This document shows, one piece after another, positions 1-9,248 of a stretch of 64,000 nt of DNA. A program made the translations under genes and the position numbers. The notes beneath the pieces were generated by a model. It did not search any database. It was not told the DNA's origin and worked only from the letters and a program-made list of their open reading frames with translations. Position 1 is the stretch's first letter, and every line of letters starts with the position of its first letter. Origin of the DNA: Rubripirellula tenax (GTDB taxonomy: Bacteria; Planctomycetota; Planctomycetia; Pirellulales; Pirellulaceae); the NCBI RefSeq assembly GCF_007860125.1, contig NZ_SJPW01000001.1, positions 248,001-312,000 on the forward strand, in the 5' to 3' direction.

Positions 1-1
1 T

Positions 2-544
2 CCGGACGAACTGGCTCGCGCGGAAATGGAATTGCGTGTTTCTTTGGCACGGTACGCGACTGCCGAAGAACAGTTCCAACTGCGTCAGCTTGAATTGCAA
101 CGCTACCAAATTCAGCTCGATCGACGCAAAGTCCGCGCTTCGATGAGCGGCGTGATTTCCAAAATCTTACGCAAGCCGGGTGAATACGTTTCGCCCAGTG
201 ATCCGTCCGTCGTTCAGTTGCTAGTCGTGGATAAGTTGATTGCGGTGTTCAACGTACCGGTGGAAGAAACGCCATCGGTTCGCGTGGGCTCGGGTGCGAG
301 AATCTTTTTGCGCAGTTCGTCGACGACGATTGATGCCACCATTACATCGATCGCACCCGATATCGAAGGCGAAAGCGGCACGCTGCAAATTCGCGTTGAA
401 TTGGACAACGCAGATGGCCGCTTGATGGCGGGCGACCGTTGTACGTTGCAGTTTTTCATGGGCGGTACATCCACCGCCATGCGTCGCCCCGATAGCACCT
501 TGCGGATGACCAACCACGCGAACCCTCAAGGTGCCCAAAGATGA
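2..544 (+). CDS. HlyD-type periplasmic adaptor, 5' end outside window
   Basis: The reading frame is open to the window edge, so only the C-terminal ~180 residues are seen. They show the end of an alpha-helical hairpin rich in Glu, Gln and Arg, then a barrel-sandwich and beta-barrel part with the typical adaptor phrase KVRASMSGVISKI, then a Ser/Thr-rich tail. Adaptors of this family bridge an inner-membrane transporter to the outer membrane in export systems. The stop overlaps the next gene by four bases (ATGA), so the two are probably translationally coupled. The substrate cannot be told from the sequence. Confidence 0.8.
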   Translation, partial: PDELARAEMELRVSLARYATAEEQFQLRQLELQRYQIQLDRRKVRASMSGVISKILRKPGEYVSPSDPSVVQLLVVDKLIAVFNVPVEETPSVRVGSGARIFLRSSSTTIDATITSIAPDIEGESGTLQIRVELDNADGRLMAGDRCTLQFFMGGTSTAMRRPDSTLRMTNHANPQGAQR

Positions 545-1992
545 CCTTGACCGGGGCAAACACAACAGCACCAACTTCGGCGACACGAGTCTCCCTGGCG
601 GGACCCACCGCCGATGCGATGTCGGCTGCGCTGGACGATGCGGTTGCCAAGTTGGCGGCGGTCGCCGAATGCCCCGTGTCGTCGCCTCCTTCGCAGTTGG
701 ACGAGTCCACCCTGTTGTCGATGCGATTGCTCGAAGCGATGGCGATCGCGCCCAGCCGATCCGAGTCGCTGCGGTGTCTGGTCGCCACGTTGGCGTCTTT
801 GTGTCCTGATGCCACTGTCCGTGGCGGGCTAGGTAATGCCCGATTGACTCGTTTTGTTGATTCGCGATTGGGCTGGCTCGGCCCCGAAAGCACCTTGCAG
901 CAAAAAGCTGCGGCGATGTGGGACGGTTCACCGCATCGACGAGCAACCGACAAAAGCAACGAAGACCAAGACCAAGCCGCCGAACAAACCGGGCTGCAAC
1001 GCGCTTCGGTCGTGCGGCGCGATCATACGATCGAAATTCGTTTGCCGGCTGCCGAAGGCAATGGACGGTGCGTGGTGTGGATCGACGGCACCCTTGGCAG
1101 AATCGAATGGCTGCCCGCCACCGTGAATGCGATCAACGCCGTGTTGTGGGGGCGACCTTCGCGATCGCTGCCAACGATGGCGATCAACGTTGCGAAACGT
1201 TCCACCGCATTGTTGAGCATCTGCGCCGTGCTGTTGGCGCTGGCGACGCTGTGGCCGGTTCCTTATCGCGTCGCATGCACGGCGCGAGTCGAGACGGCCG
1301 GCGGACGTTTTGTTGCGACGCCGTTCGAAGCAACGCTATTAGCGGCGCACGCACGGCCGGGCGACGCGGTGAGCGCCGGGCAAGTTTTGTTGGAATTGGA
1401 CGGCCGACCGCTGCGATTGGAACGCGAAGCCTTATCTGCTGAGATCGGTCAAGTGTCCAAAGAATATGACGTCGCGCTGGCCACACGCCGAATCGCGGAA
1501 GCCCAACAAGCCGAACTTCGGAAAAAGCAACTCAACCGGCAACTCGAATTGATCACCGATCGATTGGGGCGTTTGGAAGTGATCAGCCCCATCGATGGAA
1601 TCATTGTTAGCGGCGATTTGGACAAGCATATCGGTTCGCCGCTGGAGCAGGGGCAAACTTTGATCGAAGTCGCGCCGTTGGATCAAATGCGGCTGGAAAT
1701 TGATGTCCCCGAACATGAAATTGCTTTCGTGAAAGTCGGCAATCCGGCGCGCGTCAAGATCAACGCGACCGGCGGCCCATCCATTCGAATGCCGCTACAA
1801 ACGCTGCATCCTCAATCGGAACTGAGGGATGAAGTGAATGTCTTCGTCGGCTCGATCGACCTCGAAAACACCGACGGCAACCTGCGTCCGGGAATGCAAG
1901 GGGATGCCATCGTCTATGGTCCGCTGCGGCCATGGATTTGGTCGTGGGTCCGAGGCGGTTTCGAACGCATTTTGTGGTGGGCGGGATACTGA
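541..1992 (+). CDS. HlyD-family adaptor with a long cytoplasmic N-terminal region
   Basis: 483 residues. The first ~215 residues are predicted soluble and helical and do not match a standard adaptor. One membrane segment follows (about 221-241), then a lipoyl-like half with the phrase ARPGDAVSAGQVLLELDG (about 271-288), a helical hairpin, the second lipoyl half (VISPIDGIIVSGDLDK) and a beta-barrel end. This is the order of HlyD-type membrane fusion proteins. The long N-terminal region may sense or bind a partner in the cytoplasm; that is inference. It sits in the middle of a three-gene operon with overlaps of four bases upstream and one base downstream. Confidence 0.8.
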   Translation: MTLTGANTTAPTSATRVSLAGPTADAMSAALDDAVAKLAAVAECPVSSPPSQLDESTLLSMRLLEAMAIAPSRSESLRCLVATLASLCPDATVRGGLGNARLTRFVDSRLGWLGPESTLQQKAAAMWDGSPHRRATDKSNEDQDQAAEQTGLQRASVVRRDHTIEIRLPAAEGNGRCVVWIDGTLGRIEWLPATVNAINAVLWGRPSRSLPTMAINVAKRSTALLSICAVLLALATLWPVPYRVACTARVETAGGRFVATPFEATLLAAHARPGDAVSAGQVLLELDGRPLRLEREALSAEIGQVSKEYDVALATRRIAEAQQAELRKKQLNRQLELITDRLGRLEVISPIDGIIVSGDLDKHIGSPLEQGQTLIEVAPLDQMRLEIDVPEHEIAFVKVGNPARVKINATGGPSIRMPLQTLHPQSELRDEVNVFVGSIDLENTDGNLRPGMQGDAIVYGPLRPWIWSWVRGGFERILWWAGY

Positions 1993-4127
1993 TGGAAACG
2001 ACGCCACCGCCTGAAGCCGCGATGATGATCCAATTCGATCCCGACATCGAATTTTCGCATCGCGACGTTGGCTCGCGAACACAGGTGATCGCACACCATG
2101 CCGCGACCGGAAAGTTCTTTCAACTGGGCACCGAAGAGTATCGCATCGCCAGCCTGCTGGACGGCCGGCGCACGATCAGCGACGTGATGGAACAATTGGC
2201 GATCGACGGCGTCGATTGGGATCCGAACGACGTTGCCGAACTGATCAAACGATTCGTCACAACGGGTGTGGCGAGAAACATTTCGCCGGGCGCCGGTCCC
2301 CAGCCTCCACAGCCGATTCCGAAGCCAACGGCATCACAAATTTTCCAGCGTTGGCTTCCGCAATCCTTGTCGATGGTGATCAGCCAACGGATCCCGTTGC
2401 TGCAGGGCGAAGGGATCGCGAGTTGGCTTGAGCGACGTGTCGGCGCCGTGTTTTCGGTCAACGGCATGTGCGTTTGGTGCGTTCTGGTGGCCAGCGGATT
2501 GCTGGTTGTGTCAAAGCATCACCGAGAGTTCGGCATCGAATTGCGTCGGATGTTTGACCCCGGCATGTGGATGATCCTGTTTGCGATGTGGGCGATCGCC
2601 AAGACCCTCCACGAACTCGGTCACGCCGTGGCGGCAAAATATCACGGTGTCCGCGTCGGCAAAATCGGGATCATGTTTTTTTTGTTCGCACCGCTCGCCT
2701 ATGTGGACGTGACCGACGCGTGGAAGTTGCGAAGTCGGTGGAGCCGCGTCCAGATTGCGCTCGGCGGCGTGTACGTCGAACTTGCGTTTGCCGCCGTGGC
2801 CGCGTGGACGTGGTGGTTCTTGCCGCCGGGAATCGCCAAACACTTGGCCGCACAGTTCTTTCTGGTTGCCGGTCCGGCAACGATCTTGGTGAATGCCAAT
2901 CCGTTGTTGCGATTGGACGGCTACTACGTGATCGCCGACTTGACGGAAATCCCGAACCTTCGCATGCACGGCCGCAGCCAGTGTGGAGCGTGGATCGAGA
3001 AATGGCTGGTCAACATTCCCTCGCCGCGGCCACTGTTGAGCGGATGGCGACGATCATTCGCAACCGTGCATGCGGTGTCCAGCGTGGTGTTCCAATTGGT
3101 ATGGATGAGCGGTTTGGTGATCGGCGTTTCGATTTGGGCGAAAGGCCTTGGCGTGGCGCTGGCGATTGTTGCAGTCTTGCTGTGGGCGGCCCTGCCACTG
3201 GCGAAGTGGATATGGAAGGTATGGAATTACCAATCAAGTGAAAAACGGCTGTTCACCAGCCAACGGTATCGATTGGTCATGCTCGGATTTCTTGTGTTCA
3301 CAGCGTTCCCATCGATCAGCTATTTTCACTCGCCGTTCCAACGCCGCGTCCCAGTGGTCGTGCAGTTCCGCGACGAACAAATCGCGCGTGCCGCGGTCGG
3401 CGCGTTTGTCAAACGGGTCTATGTATCGCCTGGTCAACGTGTCGATCGAGGGATGATCTTGATCAAGCTCGAAAATCCCGACCTTCGGGTTCAACGTGAC
3501 CAGAAGGCGGATGACTTGAAGCTCGCCGAATTGCGTGCGATCCAATTTCGTCGCCAAGAATCCTTGTCGCGCGCGGCGAGCGAAATCGAAAATGCCGACA
3601 GCCTGCGTCGCCAATTGATCGAACTTGATGAACAGATCGATGCCCTGACAACCTACGCGCTGCGCGACGGCTTTGTGATCGGCCGCGGCATCGAACGGCT
3701 GCCGGGTCGTTTCGTCGAACAAGGCGAAGAGTTGCTTCGCGTTGCCGATCCGCAGGAAAAGGAACTGTTGGCATCGATCGGCCCGAGCGATGTCGAAGCG
3801 TACCGACAAGCCATCGAGGTCAGGCATGCAACAGAAGTCCGACTTCGCGGCGGACTGTCGTTTTCGACCACCCCCGCCCATCTGCGTCCGCGGGCGAGCG
3901 TTTCACTTCCTCATCCCGCACTGGCGGCGACGGTGGGTGGTCCGTTGGCTGTCGAACCTTCACCGAATGAAGGTGAGCCTTGGCGTGTTGCGTCGCCACA
4001 AATGCAAAGCATCACCCATCTGGACCCGATCACAAGTCTTGACATCCAAGCTGGCCAGATCGGCACCATGACGATTCAAGACAACCACACAATCGCGTCG
4101 CGAATCTTTGAAGCACTATCGCATTGA
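1992..4127 (+). CDS. PqqD-like / M50-type zinc metalloprotease membrane protein with HlyD-like C-terminus
   Basis: 711 residues from the ATG that overlaps the previous stop (TGATG); an ATG 60 bases upstream is possible but buried in the preceding gene. Residues 1-100 resemble a PqqD-like peptide-binding domain (phrase EEYRIASLLDGRRTISDVM). A polytopic membrane part holds the zinc motif HELGH (207-211) and the second conserved motif NPLLRLDGYY (about 303-312), both typical of M50 site-2-type proteases of the 'putative peptide zinc metalloprotease' group. The C-terminal third has a lipoyl-like adaptor domain. With two HlyD genes upstream, the operon probably processes and exports a peptide or protein. 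No substrate gene is seen here. Confidence 0.85.
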   Translation: METTPPPEAAMMIQFDPDIEFSHRDVGSRTQVIAHHAATGKFFQLGTEEYRIASLLDGRRTISDVMEQLAIDGVDWDPNDVAELIKRFVTTGVARNISPGAGPQPPQPIPKPTASQIFQRWLPQSLSMVISQRIPLLQGEGIASWLERRVGAVFSVNGMCVWCVLVASGLLVVSKHHREFGIELRRMFDPGMWMILFAMWAIAKTLHELGHAVAAKYHGVRVGKIGIMFFLFAPLAYVDVTDAWKLRSRWSRVQIALGGVYVELAFAAVAAWTWWFLPPGIAKHLAAQFFLVAGPATILVNANPLLRLDGYYVIADLTEIPNLRMHGRSQCGAWIEKWLVNIPSPRPLLSGWRRSFATVHAVSSVVFQLVWMSGLVIGVSIWAKGLGVALAIVAVLLWAALPLAKWIWKVWNYQSSEKRLFTSQRYRLVMLGFLVFTAFPSISYFHSPFQRRVPVVVQFRDEQIARAAVGAFVKRVYVSPGQRVDRGMILIKLENPDLRVQRDQKADDLKLAELRAIQFRRQESLSRAASEIENADSLRRQLIELDEQIDALTTYALRDGFVIGRGIERLPGRFVEQGEELLRVADPQEKELLASIGPSDVEAYRQAIEVRHATEVRLRGGLSFSTTPAHLRPRASVSLPHPALAATVGGPLAVEPSPNEGEPWRVASPQMQSITHLDPITSLDIQAGQIGTMTIQDNHTIASRIFEALSH

Positions 4128-4200
4128 CCGCCCCGCGATCGAGGAAGTTTCCAAGATCACGACGCGGCCAATGAGTGCGAACTTTGCCGGGCTCCATCAT

Positions 4201-5052
4201 CTAGCGGGTGAATGCCAGGCCGCCCGTGGTTGCTCCGTCCAGCTTGAAGGTGAATCCGTTTTCGCTGGCCGTCCAGGTGCCTCGCATCTGTTGTTGATCG
4301 TTGGCACGCACCAACGTCAACTGCGTGCCAGCGATTTGATAGGTGCCGGCGAACTGGCTGGTCGCACCGGACTTGGTCGCCGTCCACGAGAACTGTCCAT
4401 CGTCTTGCAAAACCAATTCGACGGATTGGTTGCCGGGCAACGCAACCTTCCACGTGCCAACGTTGATGGACACGACCGAAGACGGTGCCGACGTGAATTC
4501 GGGAATGCTTGACGCCGCCGAAACAGCATCGGTTTGGGCGGGTGACTCCGTCGTCAACGACGCCAACATTTGCAGTGCCGATTGGGCTGGCGGATTGTCG
4601 GTCGCGGCAGTCCGAGCGGGTGCCGGCGCCGCGGCCGCAGCAGTGCTTGGTGACACGGCAGCTTGAGACGGGGGAATCGTTGACGCGATCGCCGGCGCGG
4701 GTGCGGGCTGCGACAAGGTCGGCAGTGCGTGAACAGGCTGTGCGTGGTTGGGCTGGGCGTAGACGGGTTGCGAATACGTTGGTTGCGAATAGGTGGGCTG
4801 CGAGTAAGCCGGTTGCGAATAGGTCGGCTGGCTGTAGGTGGGGCGGCGGTAGACCGACGGACTTGCGATCGGCGCCCGGACGATGCCTCGCACGCCGCCA
4901 CCACCGAAGCCGATGCCGATGCCGATCCCACCGCGGAATCCGCCACGGCTGCCGCCACCACCACTGCCGCCGCAAGCGGACGCCGGAAGGGTTTGGGCGG
5001 CGCTGATGGCGATGGTGGCCGCGATCACGATTCGCTTGAAGTTCTTGGTCAT
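4201..5052 (-). CDS. secreted protein with YSQPT repeats and a C-terminal beta-rich domain
   Basis: 283 residues with a signal peptide (cleavage near ASA-CG, residue ~26), a Gly-rich stretch, then about ten short repeats of the type YSQPTYSQPAYAQP (roughly 70-110), an Ala/Pro-rich linker and a C-terminal domain of about 80 residues. That domain has the pattern GTWKVAL...VELVLQDDGQFSWT...FAGTYQIAGTQLTL, which resembles small lipocalin-like 'lipid-binding or immunity' folds seen in planctomycete secreted proteins. The next gene, on the same strand at 6547-7512, ends in a similar FGKWAGSLP-type domain. Function is unknown; a cell-surface role is inference. Confidence 0.75.
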   Translation of the reverse strand: MTKNFKRIVIAATIAISAAQTLPASACGGSGGGGSRGGFRGGIGIGIGFGGGGVRGIVRAPIASPSVYRRPTYSQPTYSQPAYSQPTYSQPTYSQPVYAQPNHAQPVHALPTLSQPAPAPAIASTIPPSQAAVSPSTAAAAAPAPARTAATDNPPAQSALQMLASLTTESPAQTDAVSAASSIPEFTSAPSSVVSINVGTWKVALPGNQSVELVLQDDGQFSWTATKSGATSQFAGTYQIAGTQLTLVRANDQQQMRGTWTASENGFTFKLDGATTGGLAFTR

Positions 5053-5271
5053 GGCTTGGGTTCCTTGGATCGATGGTTTTGTGTGTTTCAGGTTTCGGTG
5101 GGTAGCGGACGACTGCCCGCTAAGAGTCCAAGCGTGACCACCGACACCGTGTTACAAAACTTTTTCGAAAAACGAAAAAAGGGACGCGATCCGCTCGAGT
5201 TTCCTCGTGCTTCACGCGTCCCTCTTCCGAGCGAACCCCATCGCCTCACACCGTCTTTTTCCGACCCCAAC

Positions 5272-6477
5272 CTATTGAGCCAACCATGAAGCCAGCGTTT
5301 CGGCGGCGGATTTTTCGTCAGCTTTCGGCTTCAATTCTTTTGCCATCGCGGCCGCAATGCGAGCGACGTATTCGATGGTGCCTTTGACCGCTTCGTCAGG
5401 TGCCGTCGCGTCCAACTTGGCGACATAGATCACCAAATGTTCACCTGCGTTGTTCTTCTCGATCGCCCAGGCACCGATTTTGGTCGCGGAACTTTGGCGA
5501 AGCAGTCGGTTCATCAACTCGGCCGTTGGCTCTTCCTTGCTGACCTGGACCAGCGACCAAATCTTTCGGACATCGGCCCGTTCGAAGTACTCGGTGTCCT
5601 TGGCGACGAATACCGCTTGCGTCGTTTCGTTGGCCAGCTTGTGGTCGACTTGGTAGTGACCGGCCGAGCTGACGGTGTGTTCGATGTCGGCGTCCTCGAG
5701 CAGCTTTTTGCTGGCAATCGGAGCCTGTTTCCAGCTGCTCGACAACAGCGACCGGATCTCGGTGATGTCGACACAGAAGCTGATCAGCGGATTGTCGGGC
5801 GAGAAGGATTGGGCCAGAGCAACCAACTTTCCTTCGCCGTCGACGATCGGGCCACCGCTATCGCCGGGCTGGATCGGGCTTTGCGTTTCGACGGCTCGGA
5901 AGTTGTGTTCGCCGTGGTTGGATTTGAATTTCTTGTCGTAGACGGCTCGCACCGATCCGGACGTTGAAACCCACATCACATCGCTATTTCCGGGGTTTCC
6001 GACCAATTCGATGGTGGATCCCGGCTTGATGCTCTTTTCTGCCAACTCGATCGCTTTGACGTCGCCAGGAAGTTTCGGCAACTGAATCAGCGCCAAGTCC
6101 AGCCGCCGATCGACGGCGACCACTTTGCCGGGTTGGGCCAGCTTCAAAACGTTGTCCAGGTAATGTTTCCGCTTGACGTTCGGAATGCCGTCGTTGATGT
6201 CAGCGAAGAAAACCACCACCGTGCGGCTGTCGCCGACAACGTGTGCATTGGTCAGCACGATTCGCTTTTCGGCGTCGACAAGGACGCCCGTGCCGGTGGC
6301 TGTTTCGTTGTCGGCATCGCTGGTCACGATCCAGGCGGTCGACTGAACGACGCGAGCATAAGTCTCGGCGTCGCCGCGAGCCGTTACGGCAACCATCGCG
6401 ACAACTGCGACAATCAAATAGCGACTCAGAAACGCGGCGGCGGGTGTGAAAGGGGATATCGGTTGCTTGGCAGACAT
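5272..6477 (-). CDS. secreted trypsin-like (S1C) serine protease
   Basis: 401 residues. An N-terminal membrane or signal segment (about 19-35) precedes a chymotrypsin-fold protease. The catalytic triad is visible: His in LTNAHVVG, Asp in RRLDLALIQL, and Ser in PGDSGGPIVDG. No PDZ domain is obvious; the C-terminal ~130 residues are a separate region of unknown role. Proteases of this class degrade or process envelope proteins. A purine-rich GAGGA lies about ten bases before the ATG, supporting the start. It may be transcribed with the following gene toward lower coordinates, but a ~220-base gap separates them. Confidence 0.85.
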   Translation of the reverse strand: MSAKQPISPFTPAAAFLSRYLIVAVVAMVAVTARGDAETYARVVQSTAWIVTSDADNETATGTGVLVDAEKRIVLTNAHVVGDSRTVVVFFADINDGIPNVKRKHYLDNVLKLAQPGKVVAVDRRLDLALIQLPKLPGDVKAIELAEKSIKPGSTIELVGNPGNSDVMWVSTSGSVRAVYDKKFKSNHGEHNFRAVETQSPIQPGDSGGPIVDGEGKLVALAQSFSPDNPLISFCVDITEIRSLLSSSWKQAPIASKKLLEDADIEHTVSSAGHYQVDHKLANETTQAVFVAKDTEYFERADVRKIWSLVQVSKEEPTAELMNRLLRQSSATKIGAWAIEKNNAGEHLVIYVAKLDATAPDEAVKGTIEYVARIAAAMAKELKPKADEKSAAETLASWLAQ

Positions 6478-6546
6478 GGCGGAAGTCCTCGGAAAGTGTG
6501 AATCGGGTGGGGTGATGTTGAAATAAGCGAATACCGGGCGAGGATG

Positions 6547-7512
6547 TTACGGATTTGCTTTCAAGAATTTGATCGAAAGGCCTGATTTGCCGGACGAATC
6601 GACGATACGTAGCTGCATTTCGATCGACGTCACCGACACGATCTGAAACTTCACATCGGCCTTTCCGGATTCCGAAAGCGTCAATTGATCGGCGTTCTTG
6701 ACCAAGGTGCCCGACGAGATGGCCGCCTTTTTCCCGACCAGATGAACCATCTTGAAGGTCCCGCTGGCACCGAATTCCACGGCGATGGACGCGTCCGACG
6801 GCAAACTGCCGGCCCACTTGCCGAAGATCGAAGCCTGGCCAGCCGGCGTGGATGCCGCCGTGGATGTGCCTCTGGTTTCGGCCGTCGTCGGCGAGTCCGA
6901 CGATGGCGTCGATTTCGTTTTCAACTGGATCCAGGTATCGGAATGAGCGATCGCGACGTTCGCCAGATTTGACAGCTGGCGTTTCAATTCTTTTGTAGTG
7001 ACGTTTCGGTTGGTGAAAGCGGTCTGCAGCCGGATCATCTTTTCATCGCCATCGAACACGAATGACGCGTCTTTAACATCTTTGTTGACCGCCATTAGCG
7101 CCAGGACCATTTCGCTGCTGACACTGCCTGGGTCGATTTTCACCAAGGACATACGGCACTCGATACGGTCGGCTTCGACGTCGATCGTCATCGAAACCGG
7201 AAACTTCCATCCAGCGTTTTCGACTTTGATCGAGATGCGTTCCTTGTTCTGCTTGGTGATAAAGCCGGCCGATTCCAAGGCGGTGGTCAACGAGCTTGGC
7301 CCGGTAATGCGGTCGAATCCGGACGCTTCGGTTCGCGTGGCAACGTCCGACGAGGCAACCGCAGCCGTGGTGAAAACCGAATCCATCGCAATCTCTGAGA
7401 ACAACGGATCGTCACCCAGAGCTACGTTGGAAAGCAGAGCTACATCCGAGAGCAGATGACTGGTGAACAAGTGAAAGGCGACAAGCATCAAGCAAGAAAA
7501 TCGGTTTCTCAT
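6547..7512 (-). CDS. secreted hypothetical protein with FGKWAGSLP-type C-terminal domain
   Basis: 321 residues from the ATG at 7512; a GTG four codons upstream is less likely because the signal peptide begins at MRNRFSCLML. The middle region has alternating beta-strands (SIKVENAGWKFPVSMTIDVE), and the last ~90 residues (from FGKWAGSLPSDASIAVEF) resemble the C-terminal domain of the gene at 4201-5052, suggesting a shared module. No catalytic motif is seen. It lies just upstream of the S1C protease gene on the same strand, with a 69-base gap, so co-transcription is plausible. Confidence 0.7.
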   Translation of the reverse strand: MRNRFSCLMLVAFHLFTSHLLSDVALLSNVALGDDPLFSEIAMDSVFTTAAVASSDVATRTEASGFDRITGPSSLTTALESAGFITKQNKERISIKVENAGWKFPVSMTIDVEADRIECRMSLVKIDPGSVSSEMVLALMAVNKDVKDASFVFDGDEKMIRLQTAFTNRNVTTKELKRQLSNLANVAIAHSDTWIQLKTKSTPSSDSPTTAETRGTSTAASTPAGQASIFGKWAGSLPSDASIAVEFGASGTFKMVHLVGKKAAISSGTLVKNADQLTLSESGKADVKFQIVSVTSIEMQLRIVDSSGKSGLSIKFLKANP

Positions 7513-7743
7513 CGTAAAACTCACATGAAAGGAAGAAGCGAAAGGGGTTCGCCTTTTCCAAGCGTGAAAGATGTCACTTTGTTACCTATGAGAAATCGAT
7601 TCGAAAAGTTTTCAAACTTTCTCGTAACACATCCTCGCTGCCGTCGCTTGGTCGGTTAGTCAAGTGACGCCCAGCGACGACGAGACACGGCAGACTCACG
7701 ATCGCTTCCTCAACTATCTCTGCCAAGTTTGGAGAACTTCACG

Positions 7744-8154
7744 ATGTTCAAGAAAACCCTGTTCGCAATCGCTCCCATGATGTTGCTCGCTTGCTCGGTC
7801 CAGGCCAACGACGATCTGCTGACCGCCATCGCCAAGATGGACACCGCAACCGAAAAGGTTGCACAGGTCGAAATCGACGACGATCAGCTGGGCCAAGCCG
7901 ACGTCGATGCCTTGCTGGGCGACGATGAAGAAAACAGCAGCGACGCGATCGCCGCCTGCTTCCGTCGCTTCGGTGGATACGGTCGCAGTTACGGCAGCTA
8001 CGGCGGATACAGCAGCTACCGCAGCCACGGTTATCGATCGTGCTACACGAATTGGTACAACCCGTGCTACACCAGCTACAACCGCTGCTACACACCTGTG
8101 TACACCTACTCGTGCTACACACCTTGCTACACCAGCTACTGGGGTTGCTACTAG
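7744..8154 (+). CDS. small secreted Tyr/Cys-rich repeat protein
   Basis: 136 residues from the ATG at 7744, which has GGAG upstream at proper spacing; a TTG five codons earlier is less likely. A signal peptide ends near VQA-ND. An acidic region is followed by a Gly/Tyr/Ser-rich stretch (SYGSYGGYSSYRSHGY), then a tail where CYT.. units recur (SCYTNWYNPCYTSYNRCYT). Such Tyr- and Cys-rich tails could cross-link into a surface layer; that is inference. A strong terminator follows directly, so it is probably a single-gene unit, perhaps highly expressed. Confidence 0.75.
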   Translation: MFKKTLFAIAPMMLLACSVQANDDLLTAIAKMDTATEKVAQVEIDDDQLGQADVDALLGDDEENSSDAIAACFRRFGGYGRSYGSYGGYSSYRSHGYRSCYTNWYNPCYTSYNRCYTPVYTYSCYTPCYTSYWGCY

Positions 8155-8195
8155 TCGAACGACTGCGGCGTACCGCAGCAAATGAATCACTCCAT

Positions 8196-8234
8196 GCCTG
8201 GCAACTCTTTCGATGGGGTTGCCAGGCTTTTTTT
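8196..8234 (+). terminator. rho-independent terminator after the Tyr/Cys-rich gene
   Basis: A perfect ten-base stem (GCCTGGCAAC at 8196-8205 pairing with GTTGCCAGGC at 8218-8227) with a 12-base loop is followed by seven T residues. It lies 42 bases after the stop codon. Confidence 0.93.
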
Positions 8235-8277
8235 GTAACGAAACAACCCAATCAAAAGTTCACTCAAAGGCTTTCCC

Positions 8278-9138
8278 ATGATCACCATCCGATTCTTTCG
8301 ATACACCATGGTCGCTTGCGTCACGACCACCATCGCGATCTGCTTCGCCGCGATCGCACAAAGCCAGACGATCGATACGGCGCAGGTGCTTCACGGCAAC
8401 CCGCGTTGCGACCACGTCATCGCTCAAGTCATGCGACACGGTGTCAACCAAAGCATCGATCGCTCCGCGGCCGTCGGCAACATCGCTGGATCAACGCCGT
8501 TCGGTTTCGCGTCGATACCATCCGATCAGATCGGCGACCTGCAAATCGTGTCGGTGCATCGCTGTGGCGATTTGCAAAACCCGGTCGGACCTCGATTCAA
8601 GATCGTCGTCATGAATCAAAGCCAGCATCGCGTGGACGGCGTCGATGTATCGCTGGTTGCCCTCTTGGGCGCGATCCAACCGCACTGTCCCAATGCGACC
8701 GTCCGCACATGTGCCATCGAGCCTTGCACGGCGGCGGAAGTCGAAATCACGCTGCCGATCGAAGCGATATCGATGGGTAACAATCACGGCGTGGTGATCG
8801 GATTCCAACGCTTGGTTGTCGCGATCGACAGTCACGACGAATGGATGGAGATCGACGAAGCCAACAACATTCAAGCAATGGCGGTGGCAACGATTCCGGT
8901 CATTGCCCCCGTCATCACGCAAGTCAGCACCGAAGTTTCGCAGCCGGAATTCGCCCCTAGCGAATCGGCACCCAGTGTTCCAGCGTCCAGTGTTCCAGCG
9001 TCCAACGCTTCGGCACAAGCCGCGATCCAGGCAATCGCTCCGGCGGTGACAACGGACACGGTCAACGTGGACGAATTGCGAATGGCGGTCGAGAAGCTGG
9101 GTGCCAGCACGGCGGAAGTCGACGGGACAACGCGGTAG
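8278..9138 (+). CDS. secreted hypothetical protein with CARDB-like domain
   Basis: 286 residues with an N-terminal signal segment (about 8-28). The central part (about 80-205) has beta-strand phrases found in CARDB-type adhesion modules, such as PRFKIVVMNQSQHRVDGVDVSLVAL and a final EIDEANNIQAM, where a conserved Asn follows acidic residues. A Ser/Ala/Pro linker with a short internal repeat (SVPASSVPASN) precedes an alpha-helical C-terminus. It starts 44 bases after the upstream terminator, so it needs its own promoter. The CARDB assignment is from pattern only. Confidence 0.65.
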   Translation: MITIRFFRYTMVACVTTTIAICFAAIAQSQTIDTAQVLHGNPRCDHVIAQVMRHGVNQSIDRSAAVGNIAGSTPFGFASIPSDQIGDLQIVSVHRCGDLQNPVGPRFKIVVMNQSQHRVDGVDVSLVALLGAIQPHCPNATVRTCAIEPCTAAEVEITLPIEAISMGNNHGVVIGFQRLVVAIDSHDEWMEIDEANNIQAMAVATIPVIAPVITQVSTEVSQPEFAPSESAPSVPASSVPASNASAQAAIQAIAPAVTTDTVNVDELRMAVEKLGASTAEVDGTTR

Positions 9139-9248
9139 ATAATCGCGTCACGATCGAAATAGCGAAAGTCATTTGCTCTGGAACCGGACCAAATGGCTTT
9201 CGCATTTGTGGACAGCAACACCGGCACGAACTTCAACGCGACGTCTGC

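Noticed and set aside
4509-5289. plus-strand frames opposite the YSQPT-repeat gene
   Set aside because: They mirror the repeats in another frame; the minus-strand gene has a signal peptide and a recognisable domain.
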